From positions 67,467,322-67,531,321 of the forward strand of contig NC_086250.1 in assembly GCF_021018805.1 (NCBI RefSeq): DNA of 64,000 bases, given 5' to 3'. This document shows positions 34,991 through 49,600 of this stretch, one piece after another. Positions within the stretch are counted from its first letter, which is position 1. Every line of letters starts with the position of its first letter. Below the pieces are notes generated by a model. It saw nothing but the letters and a program-made list of their open reading frames with translations. It was not told the DNA's origin and searched no databases. This DNA is from Prinia subflava. Taxonomy: Eukaryota; Chordata; Aves; Passeriformes; Cisticolidae. The position numbers and the translations under genes are program-made.

Positions 34991-37818
34991 GGGAATACTG
35001 GGAATAATTTGGTTTGCAAGAAAAAGTAGAGAAGGAGAATTTTTCTGAGGCTGTTTGAGGCAGTAAACTCAGACTGAAATTTTGTCAGAAAACAAAGCGC
35101 TTCTCAGACAGCTGAGGGCGCTGAGCACTCCTTAAGTGAGGCTGGCGTTTTGCAGGTTTGGACTTTAAGTTCCAGCACTAAAATGCTCTAATCATGCATA
35201 GTGCTGCTGGTGAGCAAAGCCTGGACAGGGAATCAGGGTCCAACATTGCCAGTAGCTGAAAATGAAAGACCCAGAGCTGGTTAAACAACTGCTTCTGTGC
35301 TTCAGTACAAGCATAAATTCATTGCCTTAATTTTAATGGCACCTTGAAAGAATTCTTTGATCACTGCTTTCCCCTTCTGAAGCAGCAGGGTTTTGTTTAT
35401 TTATTGCCATTTCAAGTAGCACCATAAAAGTAGAACTGGAAAAAAATATTAGGTTCATAAACTTGTATATTTGTATTCCGGTCATCTTCTGTCAGTTTTC
35501 TCTCATCCTGGTTTTATAATTTTCACTGAGGTCTGTGTCCTTGCATGACACACCTCTGCCAGTGTCACCACCTATAGCTGTCCTGAATTTCCCAAGAAAT
35601 GGCCTCTCTTGTGGTGGAATCTGCATTTTGGGCACATCTGTTCAAGTCTGGAAAAAAGACACAGTGATTTCGTTTCACCCAGACCATGATGCATGAGTCT
35701 TTTTAGGGATTTTTAATATAAATCAGATTTCTCTGGATTCTCATTTATCTTGCATTGATTTCTCTAGCTGATTCAAGCTTCTTAAAATCGTTCTGTGGTT
35801 TTTGTTTATCCACCACTTTTTATTAGCAAATCCTTAATTCCTTAGTGCTTCTAAAGCTTCTTAGGACACGAAACAATGCTTCTGATTTGTTAACTCTTAT
35901 TATTACCTCTAGTGGTATGAATAAAAATTAGTTTACTTTGATGAAACACACTTAATACACACACTTATTTTATTAAAGTCAAGTAATTATTGCAGCTAAA
36001 GTCTTTCTTAGTTGGATACTTCATGTCTTTAGAAGAAAGGTTAATCTACTTATTTTGGCAGCCATTTCTGTAATTTTTTCAGCTCTAAAGGGACATCTTG
36101 GCTTAGAAAATTAAGAATTTTGGAGTCAGTCAGTTGCCGTGTTTTCATCCACAGAAACTTTGATTTGCATTTTCAAGTACTGGTAATTAAATTAAAGGAC
36201 CTGTGACTTGGGCCATTTGACATTGGGCATGTGACTCATCTCTCCTAGGTACATGTGTTCATGGTGAATTCCCCACACGGAGATCAATGCCTTAATTTAG
36301 AGTTTGTGTATGACAATGTGGCTTTGATGGTATCTCCTACCCTGAGCTGTGCAGAGCCTCAAGGCATGGCATGGGCCAGCTCACTTTTTGTTCAGGTGCC
36401 CTGGCATCTAAGGCTCTACATTGTGTGATGGAACAGAAGCCTTCCTCTTTGTCTTCTGTGACCACGCAGCCAGGCTGCATCTGGCATGGGAGCTTTGGGA
36501 GAGATTTGCCCTTCATCCCTGAGCACAGGGCTTGGCTCCTGAGCTACTGAACTCCTTGGTTTCCCTGCTCAGGGATGAAATACAGAGAAATGATTCTGCA
36601 GAGAAATGGCAGAGCACTTTTCTCTTGTTGCATGATGCTCTTCACTGAGAAAACATAATTTCTCAGTACTTATAATGTAAGATTCCCAACCCATCTCAGC
36701 ATTCCCAATAATATGAAAAATGGCTTTGGCAACACATAAGTTCCTCATGGTAGAGCCAGGCAGCACAGAGACCATCTATTTTCTCCATATGAAGAAATAC
36801 CTGGGTATTAAAGGGAGAGACATGCAGAAATCAAGTCCAGCTGCCCAATGAGATACAAAATGACACCCAGATGTCAAATGTTTGAATCCATGTTTCTGCC
36901 TGTCAGATCTGCTGGGGGTGATTCAAACTGGATTTCTCAGGGAGTAGCCTGTGGGTGCTCCCAGTGACAAGTGATCTCTCTTGGGTGTCTCCTACTTAAC
37001 ATATTGTCTATCTTTGGCCTTTGGGTGCTCTAGGCAGCACCATATTTATCACACCCAGGGGGCTGTCTGAAGGGCATGGACCTCTGGGGGGTTCAGTATC
37101 TCACAGGTGTCACCATGAGCTCTGTGGGATGCAACAACACAAGACAGAGACTTTTTATCCCTCCTGCCAGCTTTTCTGCCTCCCTCTGAAACTTTGCTCT
37201 TCTCTCTTCAGCCAGGACCAGATGCAGGTGGGGTTGAAGGCTCTGTAACCAGCTATTCCACTGGAGGCAGACTGTGCATCCTGAATCAGGCAGCCTTAAT
37301 GGCAAGTTAGGGAGAGGATGGATGGATCCCACAGACAGCCACACTCTAAATCCCTGCTGGCTCCTAAAGTGACATCCAGCCAAGGAACAAAGCAGATGAG
37401 GCAGCAGACCTTGTAATCAGGTTTACAATTTGATCCATTGTTATCATAGCTGCAATAAGCTAGTTACAGAGATGGGAACGAGCTGGTGTCAGAGAAAGCC
37501 AGCTATGAAAAGTGTGTTTCTAGACATGCTGTGTTCTGTGAGGACAGAGAAACAGCCTATTAAAATATCTTGTTAACACACAGGTTGTAGCCTCAAAGTC
37601 GCTGCTTGCTTTATATGTGTTTTGTTTTTCCTCTCCTTTTCACTTCTTTCTTTGCTGTCTTATGTAAAGTGATGTTATTTTATTTGGGTAGATTGTTGGA
37701 CAATATAGTGTACAGAAGGTAACTTGTGGTTACTTCAATTTGCTCACCTCCCTCAAGGTGAACAGGACATGATACAGACCCAAACAGGAACCCAGGCAGT
37801 TTCTTTGCAGTAATTTCT
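34991..37818. other. OPTN-CCDC3 intergenic DNA, second part
   Basis: No gene or repeat recognised. 35,700-36,200 is AT-rich and non-repetitive. Confidence 0.6.
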
Positions 37819-38012
37819 ATCATAGAATCATAGAATATCCTGAGTTGGAAGAGTCCCACAGGGATCATCAAGTCCAGCTCCTTGCCCCACGCAGGACAAG
37901 CCCAAGAATCCCACCATGTGTCTGAGAGTGTTATCCAAGCACTTCTTGAACTCAGGCTTGGTGTTATGACCACTTCCCTTAGCAGCCTGTGCCCAACCAC
38001 CCTCTTGGTAAT
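37819..38012 (-). mobile_element. CR1 fragment with intact 3' terminus
   Basis: Starts with TCATAGAATCATAGAAT, the reverse complement of the CR1 terminal ATTCTATG repeats, then GAGTTGGAAGAGTCCCACAG, ATCATCAAGTCCAGCTCC and, at the far end, TGCCCAACCACCCTCTTGG. About 190 bp, different subfamily texture from the copies at the promoters. Confidence 0.88.
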
Positions 38013-41000
38013 GGTGTTTACTGTCTCATTTGCATCCATCTCTTCTTATTTCTCTGGTTTTTCTCAGCTACCTGATTTTTCTGGTTGGCCATTGATTTAG
38101 AGGGTACAAAGGAGAAAGGATACCTGGCCTTACTCCATGCTGAAGAGAAAGAAAAGTCAGTCTTGTACTTGACTGAATTACATAACAACTTCTGTCTATT
38201 CATTTATTCAAGAGATAGTGAAAGGGGGAGGAAATTAAAAATTTTTAGGCATTTGCTCTCACTAAAGGGTTAGGATACTAAATGAAGGTATTATTGGTTT
38301 GACTATGTCATTATTTTTGCCTTATGCATTAATTAGCATTGCAATGTCAGAGTAGGGTTCAAATGACAGAGTTCCTGTCCAGGTCCCATTGCCTTGGTTT
38401 AGCCTCTCATTCTCCAGGAAAGGGACCTGTGATAAAATCTGAATCAAGCCCAGTGTCAAACATCACTAATATCAAATATCACTGCCACTATTCCAAATAA
38501 GGTTTCCATTTAAGAGATTGTTTCTACTTGCAGTTTTTCTATAGTGCACCACTGAGGTCCCCCTGATGCTGTAGTAAAAACCTATAGATCTATACACAAC
38601 CTGTTCTCTTTTCTGCAAGTTTTTTCTTGGCCTGAAAACTTTCCCTTTCAAACCATCCCCTTTTTTTATAGGCTGTGCTCTGGGTGGGGATTTAGTACAA
38701 ATCTCTTTAAAAGCCCCAGTAGTTGCTCCTCGAGGCCAAATCTGAGCTGAACACAGATGCTGCTGAGTCACAGCTGGACATGGTGAATTTTGGCAGCAGT
38801 AGTATGTTCCAGAGTAGAGGGAAAATATGGGAAGGCACTTTAGGATCCTGGAGGATTTTTGTATAGGATATGTGAACTTAGGCTAGGGCAGAAGAGCTCA
38901 GCAAGGTAAACTTCTTAAGAGGCATTTTCTCTCCTTTATTCTTTGAAAGCAAAAGGCCGTCTAAGATTTTGGTCTGCTTGAGACTGTAGCCAGTAAAGTA
39001 CATTTTGGGACTGAGCAGGGGAAGATTTTGTTTGAGAGTGAGAGCTGGGTTAATATATTGCTTTGGTTTTGCCCCTTGTAAGATCTTCAGTGTGCTATCT
39101 CTACATACCAAATCTCAAAGAACTTCCTAGATTTCAGCCAGCTCCTGTAAAGGTATCATTTGCCCAAACCATTACCCCAGACACATCTCATCCTTGAACT
39201 TGGGAAAGAGGAGTAATGTTGAGTGAATGTAACTAGAGGAATTGGAGAGAGAAAAAATAACTTCTATAGGAATGATTTTACACAGATTAATGTATTTCAT
39301 GGACCACTTGAATTTCAGGTGATTGAACTGTGTTGGAAGAATATGCTGTTTTTCCCTTGTTCCTGCGCTTGCCACTTCCATTTGTCAGCACTTCGTCACC
39401 ACTAAGCTCAGGGAGACAAAATCAATAGTGCTCCAACATTAATAATTGAGCAAAGTAGGCAGCCAGCTGAGTAAACCCCATCTCACTTGAAAGCAGAGCA
39501 GTTACTCCTGGCTTAAGCTAATATATCTGAGAATTAGGTACAGGCTGAGGTGGAAAATGGGATAAAAACACCAAAATAAAAAAGCCAAACAGCCATCTCC
39601 CCCCTGTGCTGTGCTGTCATGATTCTCACCAAAGGAGTGGCAGAAGTGAATAAAGATTGCTCTCTTGAATCATTCTGTATCGGGATGCAATCAGGCAGAA
39701 TGGTTTGAAAGCATCTTTAGTTTGTAGGAATGAACTCTCCAGGGGTCTGAGTGCTATTTCCAGGTTTCATCCTAAAGCATAAATCATGTACTTATTGAGA
39801 GCTGATCGTGTAAAGTACACAAAAAAGAAAAGTCTGAGCTTTTAACTTGGGGAGTGAAAAACAAAAAAAGGCAATAAACACACTACTGGAAGTGTTTCTG
39901 AAGGGCATTTGGATATTCTCACAATGCAGGGCGAGAACCCCACTAGAATGTGGTGTTCCACAACACTCCCTCACTGAAATGCTGACATTTCTGGAAAAGA
40001 CTGCAATGAATTCCTAACACCCCTGGTGAAATTACACAGTGCTTAAGGGACAGGGTCTCTTAATCCCAGTAAACCATTAAGTAGTAGGATGTCACATAAG
40101 ATTGTCATACCACCCTGGTGGCTTCTGCAGTTTATAGATGAAATGATGTCTTCTTTGAAAGTATTTGGTTTGGGAATCTCTAGATCAAACCTGCTCATAA
40201 ATATTGAGAAGCAGGGGCTTCTCTGACAGATAGTCTTGTTTCAATGGGCAGAATATCAGTAAAGGCATAAATCATATCTGAGACAGCAGGATATAGCTGG
40301 CAAAGGAATTCAATGAGGATTAATGCCAAGGTGTCAGCAATCCAGGAGATGCATGATAGTATCACTGCAGAGCCAACAGATAAAAAATACCATGTAAAGC
40401 TTCCCCTTCTTTCAGGGAATCTCTTGGGTTCCTTTTGCAGTGTGTCTAGGAAAAGTGTTCTGAATCCTAAGTAGTGTGAGGAGGCAGATAACCTGATTTA
40501 AAGGTGTTAAAATATTGCCAAGGGATGGGAGCCTCCACAGGGACAGCACTCTGGGGTGGTGCTGAGCACTCACTGCATCAGGGCTGTTAGGCACGGTGCT
40601 GAGGACGAGCTGTGTGATACACCAAGTTATCCATCGAGAGCCTGCCATTCCTGCAAGGAGTAAAAACTGCCTGTCATCTCTGGAAGGGAGAAGAAACAAG
40701 AAAACATTATGAACTGGTGCATGGGGGAATCCCACTGCTGTGTATCAAAGTGTCCTTTAAAGGGACAACACAAACTCCAGATGGGGACCCAGTTTGTTAT
40801 TTGGATGAAACCTGTAGGAGTGAGTTTATGAAAAGCTCAGCTAGGGCTGCATTTCAGCAGGGTGGACTTGGTAGCTTTTCTCCCAAATAGCAGGACAAGA
40901 TCAAAGCCTTTTATTTTCATGGCTTGCAGTGTGGTTTTTTTATTATTTCTTTTCAATGGCCTGCAACACAACAAGAGTTGTGGCATGAAGAGATCATGAT

Positions 41001-43539
41001 ATTCAGAAGCCAATGAAACTAAAGCTTTTCTAGACAGGACACATCTGTATCTCCTCTACCAGCTCTATCTTTTCCCTTTGGCTTTCTGTGCAAGAGCTGG
41101 CAGTATGTGTAAACCCAGAAAAGCCTTGCAGAGCCAGGGGAAACCCTGGAGGCAATTAATTCATCTTGAAACAGCACAGCCTAAACAATCACCAGTGACC
41201 TGGACTGTCTATACAGAGAGTTTAGGTAATTGTGCTGCCAACTCGCCATCAGGGCTGACTTTTTAGGAATAATTTTTTTGCAGTGAGCAGCAAATATTGT
41301 CTTTAAATATGTCAGTGAAGAAGCAGTTGCACAGCTCTCAGCTGCAGCAACCACTTCTGGTCTTATGGGTTCTGCCCATCACCCTTTGAGACCAAGGTGG
41401 CTCCAGCAGAGACCACTAGGTTGAACAAGAATCTCCAACCATGAACTCCAGGGCCAGGGGAAAGAAAAGTAGAGGCTTGTTTGTCCCTGATGATCCACTT
41501 GGATGTGTGCAGCCTGGAGGTGTACAGCTGGAATGAAAAACAAGACCATATAGCATGATTCAGCTGATCCCAAACAAAGGTTAGGAGCAAGGAATTCCTA
41601 TGTGAGCAGAGGGAAGGTTTGCAGGGAATTTCCCCTGGCTCCCTTTCAAAGTTCTGGCTGCTGCATATTGACCTATGAGGCATTTGTTTGGTTTGGCTTT
41701 TATTTTCTTCTTCTTCTTCTTCCTTTTTTTTTTTTTTTTCCTTTTCAGTTCTTGTCTGTTTTGTTTCTGAAAGAATGACATCCTGGCCCCTCACATTTCT
41801 GGAGGCAACACACACATTCCTTGCAGCTCTGTGTTACCAAGAGCACAGAAAATATTCTTCATAATTACACATGATTTGATCATTCCAGCATTTCTACCTC
41901 TTCCCAGAAGTTTTATTATCGTAATTAATTTCTCTGGCATCTACTTACAGCTCTAGGCATTTTCCCAAACCTTTAAACACACAGTTAGCAGTTCTGAACA
42001 TTTCACTGCTATATTTCTTTTCCTCAATTTGCTAGTTATAAATTCTTTGCTAGTAGTCTTTCCTGCAACATGAGCTTTATTCTTTAGTCTCCATTACTGT
42101 AGTATCACCATACTCCAGGATCTCTTCTTCACCACAGCACAGTGATCAAAGGAAATGGTGTTATCCCTAGTTAAAAATTAGAATCTGGGGTACAGTGGGA
42201 CTAAGATTCATCTTTTGGTGACTTGCCCAAAATGTCACAAAGGCAGGAAAGAGAATTACACTCTGGTGTCCCAAATCCAGCTCCTCCTGGGCCAGCTAGG
42301 TTTTGCTCTTACAATGATTTTCTCTTTCAGAAAATATTCTGCAATTTCCAGTCCATGCAGAACTCATCACTTTCTCAAATGCCTTTAAGGAAAGAAGAAC
42401 AAAGAGATCTTAAGAACCAAGGATTCCTCTTGGAAAATTGTATTCTAGCTTCTGGATATGGGGTAGAAAATGATCTCTTGCTTAAAAGAGCTCTGAACTC
42501 TGATCTAAACTGTGGAGTATTAATCATATAGTATGTTCCTCATATCTGTATATGAGTGCACTTGTCCATAGTAAATTTTTTCAATCTCAGAGGGATGTAG
42601 GAGAGATGATCACAAATAATGTTGGGTTTCAACAGCCAACCCAAATCACATTAAAAACATTTCAGCCTCCTGTTTGTTTCCACGAGGGTTGGTAGATTAC
42701 TGAAATGAGAAACTCCAGTCACAATCCAGCACAATTTTTGGTGTGACTCAGTGTAATCCCTCAGTCACCACACAGCGGGCAGAGCTGTACATTAGCCTGG
42801 ACTGCATGTCCCCAGGAAAAGCCATGTACTGCAATGGTGGAATTCATCCTACATCTGTCATTGCAAATTAATTGTAGAGACTGCCAAAAGTCCACAAATT
42901 CTCACTTTTCATCTGTTTAAGCTCAACCTCATGTAATGCTCTTGACACAGCTCACAAGACCCACAGGTATTCTCAGTCTGAGCACAGGCCACCTGTGCCT
43001 TGTTTGCTGGAATGAGAGCAACAGCCTGGAAAACAAAGCTGCTGATGGAGATGCCAAAATCGTGCTCTTTGTCAGACAGAAACTGAGTCAAAAATCAGGT
43101 TTCAACCTATGCAGAACTTGGCCAAACCTTACTGTTAATTTGTCTTCCAGCACAAGCAGTGCAGCACTGTAATACAAAACTCCCTTGGTGGGCAAACCAT
43201 TTTCCACGTGCTGTTGGATTATAGCTGAGTAGGATTAGAGATGTCCTGGTGTGGGCAGCTTTGTCCAATGTCAGAGTGAGAGCTGAGTGTCCTGGCTCAG
43301 CACCCTGAGTCCTGGTGTGGTTCAGTGAGACAAAGTGCTGAGCCATCTGGGGTCTCCAGTCCCAACAGGTTGTGCTCCCGAGACTGTCACAGGAGGGAAG
43401 TGGTCACCAAATCTGTCACAACTGGAGAGAGCAGCTTGCCAGACACAGACATAGTGACTAGTGGTACCCAACAATGTCCTAAATAATTTCACTGCATTTA
43501 CTCCAAATATACTTTTGCCAATTAACTGGGCAAAGCCTT
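38013..43539. other. OPTN-CCDC3 intergenic DNA, third part
   Basis: No gene called. The only clear low-complexity element is the pyrimidine run at 41,705-41,739. Confidence 0.6.
41705..41739. repeat. (TTC)n plus T16 pyrimidine tract
   Basis: Six TTC units followed by a run of 16 T; on the minus strand it reads as a Lys/Glu-rich frame that is only a repeat artefact. Confidence 0.9.
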
Positions 43540-43600
43540 AAAACAAACAAACAAACAACAAAACCAACAACATAAAAACCAAACCAAACAAACAAAAACA
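43540..43600. repeat. Imperfect (AAAC)n microsatellite
   Basis: AAACAAACAAACAAAC-type units over about 60 bp, decaying to the right. Confidence 0.92.
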
Positions 43601-46600
43601 GCCCCAAAAGAAGAATAAAAAGGACTTCAAAGCATTTCACTTAGATTAATTAAGCTATATGTCTATGTCAGTCCGTGTCAGCCAACAGATACTCAGCAAT
43701 CCTTATCTCTACACTGTTGAGCTTGATAAAGGTCTAATTGCCAGAGAAATGTACAGCCCTTGGGACTGCAGTGGCAAAAGCAATTTCCTTCCACACAATG
43801 GAGCCTTAACGAAAACACCTCCTGCTTAATGAAAGCATGGAAGATTAAGGGACAAAGGTAGGGGTGTGGAGCTGAGCTGCAGCCAGCCAGGGTCTGTGTG
43901 GGATGGCTGGGGGCAGGAGGAGCCCCAGGCAGAGCAGGAGGTGCCTGTGCCCTCCCTGCTGGTGTGGGGGCCCTGCCACATGTCCCAAATACAGGTGGCA
44001 CCGAGGGGCAGCCCCTGCCTGCGGGTGCTGTCAGCCCAGCAAAGATGAACTCAATCCCCACGGCTGCCTCCTCTTGCCTGAGCAAAATCAGGCCACTTGT
44101 TGCAGAAGCATTTGGAGGTGAAAGGATTGAGGACAGAAAAATTGTTTGTAACAACAGTGGCTCTTTGTTGCAAGTTAAAGAGCCAAGTTTAATGCAGGAT
44201 GCAAAGCTGACCCTGGGGTGAAACATCACTGAGTGTCCTCAGAGGCTGCCCTCCTACACAGGAACCAAAACCAGAAAATCTTTGATCCATTAGTATTTAG
44301 AAGAGAGGGAGAGGGGGGAAAGCCCTACAAATTGTTCTAGAGAGAGAATAAAACAACAGAAGCAGCAAAGAGAGGTTCATGTGGATTTTGCAGCAGATAT
44401 GGATGAGGGACACTCTCCCCATTTCCTTTCTGGTTTAAAAATAAGATTGCATGGACACAGAGATAGTTCTGGAAGAGCTAATGAAGCATAAAGCTGGGTG
44501 AAAGGCACCATGTTCAGGGGGCTGCTCACTACTCAGAAAAAAAAGGCTTTCTCTCTTTTTTTCTCCCCACATTTAAAAAAAGAGGAGTTAACACCTGTGC
44601 TTGGTTTACTCTGCCATTTTTCACATTTGCAGTTGTTCTCGGGGGAATCAAAGTGACAGATTTATGCAAAGCTGCAGGTTGGATATTTTCTTGCCCTGGA
44701 GCAAGGCTTTTATCCAAGCTTTTCCTTCCCCCTTCGTGAGGGGATAGTGAGGAGGAGGAATGCATCACGCTTAAAAACAGCAAAGAAAAAAAACCTTTCA
44801 CAGATGTTTCTAACAGCTGAGGTGTATTTAATCCAAACTAGAGATTAACATGCACCTCTGTGGAAGAGATATTTCCCTTCCCCCTGTGGTTGTTATCACC
44901 TGTGTAACAGACAGGGCTCAGAGATGAACTTAGCAAACTCGTGGTGAGAGAATAGGGCTGCAATGGGAAAGCTGTGAGCAAGTGGCTTTGTACTCTTATT
45001 CCCAGAAATTTCTGATATGGATTGACTCTCCAAGTAAGGTGGGCAGCTTCTTTGGGCTGTCTACATTATGAATGCCACTTCTAAGTGCTTCAGGACCTCA
45101 GGTTTGCCTGTGCCCAGCTCCAGCAAGCCTCTGTACAGCAGGGTTTTAGCAGGGTATCTGCAAGAAGCAGCTCTTCTCTAACTGTTGCATTGGAGATGGG
45201 ATGAGCAGAGAAGGTCTCTCCCTCTGTCTCAGTGCTACGTGCATGTAGATGCAAATGAGTAATGGTAAATCTTCAGTAGCACAAGAGTTCCTGCTGTCTC
45301 TTCAGGGCTCTGAGCCATGAGCAGCAGTTTGGAATGTGCCCTCCTAGTGAGCACTTAGGTTTTATCTTCACTGCTCAGTGTGCAAATGTCCTGAAATCCC
45401 ATCCTTGAATCTGTAAGGGTTTGAGAGGCAGAACTATTAACACTTGTATGGACTTTTCGTGTGGTGCTTTTCTTGATGTGAGTGCCAAGAACAAGTTAAT
45501 GGATGTGAATTCACAATCCCTTTAGATATTAAGAAGCTGGTACCCATGTGACCTACCAGGCTTGGCATTTTTGTCCCCAAATCTGATCCTTCCAGTCAAT
45601 CTCCTTCTTCATCCTCACGTTTCAGCCAGATATGAAAGTCTTGCCTCTACTCATAGGAAAAAACTCTCCTAGAGAAGGAAAAAAAAAAGGCATTACTCTT
45701 CAGACTTCCTAGTGAAGAGAGCATTGAAATCTTTTCTATGGAAATCTCACCCAAGATAAGCATGTAAAATGTGATATTTCAGCCCAAACAATTAATGCAA
45801 TCCAAGGAGGAGGCAGGCAGCTCTGCTGCAGGCCATATAATGCAGCAAATCATTTGCTTTGGCTGCTGCTGCTGGACCTGGTATCCTTCACTGGCTCCAA
45901 CAGCACCTGTTTTGTACCAACCAATGTGTCACCAACCCTTGAAATGGTGGCCAGGGGACAGCTGTCCTGGCCTAATGTGAATTAGCCAGCATTGCACTGG
46001 CTGCTGCATGTGTGCAAATGCAACAATCCCTGCACAGCAGCATGGCCATCATTCTCTGCCACTGGGCCATCAGCAGTTGTGTGGATGAGTTTCAGCAGAG
46101 GCAAATTCTGGAGTTGTTTCCTCCTCCTTTGCAATTCTGATGGTGTGTGTGAGCATCTCATTACCAAGGATTTTGGGAGCAGGACTAAATTACCAATAGG
46201 AACCAATCAGCAGCATTGCCCTCATCACAAGCGTTCAAATAAATCATGAATTGTTGGTGGCATTGCTGACCCAGCTCCGAGGAAAAGAAATTCCCCTGAG
46301 TCAAGAGGACAGTTGTGCTCAGCACCAAACCAGCTGATTATCATGAGAAGAGGAGGATTCTCTGTGAGGGACCTGGACCAGAGCCCATTTCACTGCCTTG
46401 GCCACATGCTTGGGTTAACTCACCAGGTTAAGTGCAGCCTTTTATCCTTTGCAAAGGGTAATTTCTAAAATCCGAAGAAACCTCCTGTACAATGGTGGGG
46501 GGATGTGCTTTCATGTCAGCTGCTCTGTGGATAGAGCTCTATTCTACATCATAGCAGAGAAGAGCAAGACCTACTTAAGGCAGAAAAATACAAAGCCCAT

Positions 46601-49600
46601 ATGCTGATAGAGCAGGACCTGAACCCATTTTTGAGTTTTTTTCTAGGTGGTTTGATGCCCTCTTAGCAGCAGTTAAAGAGAGAAACATGCTGCCTGGTGG
46701 TTGGGGAATAGGGAATTCATGGGAAGCAGGCACATCTTATGTGAGTGTTGCTGGAAGTTGGTGGGAAGGTTATGACCCTGCACTGTCAGGGACACAGCTT
46801 GTAAGGCCACTCCAGACAAGAAAACTCACCTCTCTCCTCTTGGTACTTCATTTAAAATAGCCCAGAAATTGAAGTAGATGTGAGGATGCCCATGAGAACA
46901 AAAAAGGTGGTTTGGGGGTGATGGGGCTGTGATGGGGCAGGCACAGCAGGTCTCTGGCTCCAGGAGGGTCAGGAGCATGGGGAGCAGCTGAGAGAGGGCA
47001 TGAGGCACCCTAGGACAGCAGGACACTCAGGCTTAGCTCAGCTTTCTGCAGGACAAAAGGCAATGGAGGCTGGCCAGTGTGAGAGTGAAAGCTGGTCCTA
47101 CAGAAGGTCTGACAACTCCTGTAGGGATGTTCAGGTTTCTCTGGTGGGACACCTCCAGTTGGTAACCATGTGAAAAAAATGCTTAGAGTTCTCGTTGTCA
47201 TTTTTTTTTCTTGTTTTCTTTTTCTTATTTCTCTAGTTTTACCATATACTGTTCAATTAGTTAACTTAATTCCTTAATTTGCTCCTTCTTTGTTCAAAAT
47301 TTTCCTTGACAAGCTAGTTCCCTTACTACCCTTTTCTTCCTGTCCTCAGTCTCTTTTTCCCACTTCTGCCTTTTCCCTACTGCCTTTAACTTTCCCTTGG
47401 GCTCTGCATCCCTGTGTCTGCCTCATCCCTCATTATTTCCTACCCCTTCATCTGTGGGGCTTCCTGGGGTGCAGGGGACTTCTAACCCTGTGGAAGTCTG
47501 CAGTTCTGCCTTGCCCCTCTTTGCCACAAGTCTCCCCCTCCAGATGTGCATGCACATCTGTACACGAGGCACACACAGCCCCAGAGCAAGGAGATTGATG
47601 TCAGACCCAGATCAAGGAAATGCCAGCTTCAGTGGGATTCCCCACTCCAAATCCAGAGCTTCTTGGGTGTTGAATGAGACATGGGATGGGAAGCATTTGT
47701 TTTCCTTACCCCATCCCAGAAAAAATAATCAGGTACTCCATTGATCAGTGCAGTTTGAGAGAAGAGGATTGTGCTGAAAAAAAACCCATCTGTTGGTTTA
47801 TAATGGAAAAGATTTTAAATAAAAATGCTTTAAATTAGATAGAGGTGCTTTGTAATAGAACTGTCATATACCATGAGACAACTTTACTGGAAAGAACATC
47901 TATAATGAGAAACAAATCACACTGACCTTTGCTATAGGGCTTGAAAGGAGGTTTCTTTGGGGTTGTGTGGACTCATTTGCCCTCCAGCAGTGGAAGAATT
48001 AAGATGTTATGTTTAACATAAACAAGAGAGGTTTAATCCCAAATCCTTGTGGGAGAGCACTTTGTGTTCTCTTAAAAGTTCAGTAATTCCATAAGCAAGA
48101 TGGACAGTTGGGTTATTTTAGACTCAATGAAAGCAGGGGAGGGATAGAGGGGACGTCAAAGAGAATTAACTCATCAGAGTAAGAACCCAGTTGTGAAAAC
48201 TGAGCAGAGAGTGAGTTCAATTGCATTAACTATACATGGTGCCAAGGTCTCTCATTATAAGATGCCCTTTTCTCCTTTTGTTCTATCCAGCCAAACTGCA
48301 AGAAGAAATGTTGGTCTATATGGGATCATCCCAAGTAGGGGCTGGGCAGCCTCCTGTACACAAGTACCCATTGCTGTTCAGACAGTAACAGCATGAGAGT
48401 AACAATTCTCATTTCCATTTGGGCTCTACACAAGACCCTCTGAGGGCAGCTGCTGGTTTCTGAGTGAGGAAGGAAGAGAGGCTGCACAGGGACACTTGTC
48501 TCTGGTGACCTGTCTCTGTGGATCTACCTGCACACCTTCTCTGCACTCGCAAAGACAAGAGTAGGCTTTGTTTGGGAGCATCTTGGCCCTTTTGAAAGGC
48601 AATCGCTTCCACAGCTCTGGTGAGTCCTGCTACTTTTCTGCTGCAGGCACAGAGGGAAGTCAGCCCCAGCAATCTGTTACCACTTAGAGCACTAAATTCT
48701 ATTTAGAAGAAGACTGAGTAAAACGTGTTACCTCCAGCTGTGATTCAAAAACTGAAGAAAATTCAACTGTCGGGAAACATAGGAGAGACAAGATATAAAT
48801 CTGGAAAACTTGAGCAAAGACAAAACATTTCACATCTCTATCTTTTTATTTCCAGACAAGAAGCCAAAGTCCTATGACTGTTACATTAGGACTTAGATAT
48901 GTAAGGGTCACTTTCTTCATCAGTCTCCTGTGATCCTGCAGCTGAAGAGAACCAATGTGAGTGACTGGGTGCTGCAGGGATTGTTGCCCTGGCCCAAAAC
49001 CAGGCCAGAATTGTCTTCACTTGATAAGTGAAGCTTGGATTGAAGGGCAAGTTGTACATTGCCAATACAATTTTTCTTCAGGAGTGACCAATGAAAATTG
49101 TTCCACACTTGTGTAATGCTGGCTAGCAGAACATTTGTGGTTCTTGGATAAAAGAATAGAAAATCAAATAGATGTGGGGGTGCTGCTCTCTCCCTGGCTC
49201 TTTGGAGACCAGGCTTCATGATCCTAAGTTCATCTCTAGTGTCTGCTGAAGAAAAGAATGTTAAAAATCTGGGACAATCAAGCTACAGTAATGTCTCTTC
49301 ATCCTCCCACCAAGTAAAGGAAAGTGTTTTCAATTTATTCAAGGGACTACTTGATTATTGGATTACAAATGCCAAAGCTGGGTGAGAATTTGTAATAAGA
49401 GGTTTTTGGTTTTTTTCACATAGAAGTCAACAGCATGACATGAGCCTATGGATGGAATCTGAAGCTAGGCAGATTCAGAAGGAGAAAAAGCATAAGATTT
49501 TAGTATTTGAACAACTGAACAAGGGATGACCTATCTTCTCTACCACCTGAGATTTTAAAGTGAGGATTGTGTGTCTTCCACTTTCTTCTTCTAAATTCAG

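Noticed and set aside
41581..41815. Lys/Glu-rich minus-strand frames
   Set aside because: Translation of a (TTC)n/T16 simple repeat.
43693..44229. 178-codon minus-strand open frame
   Set aside because: Mixed composition, overlaps several plus-strand frames, no family resemblance.
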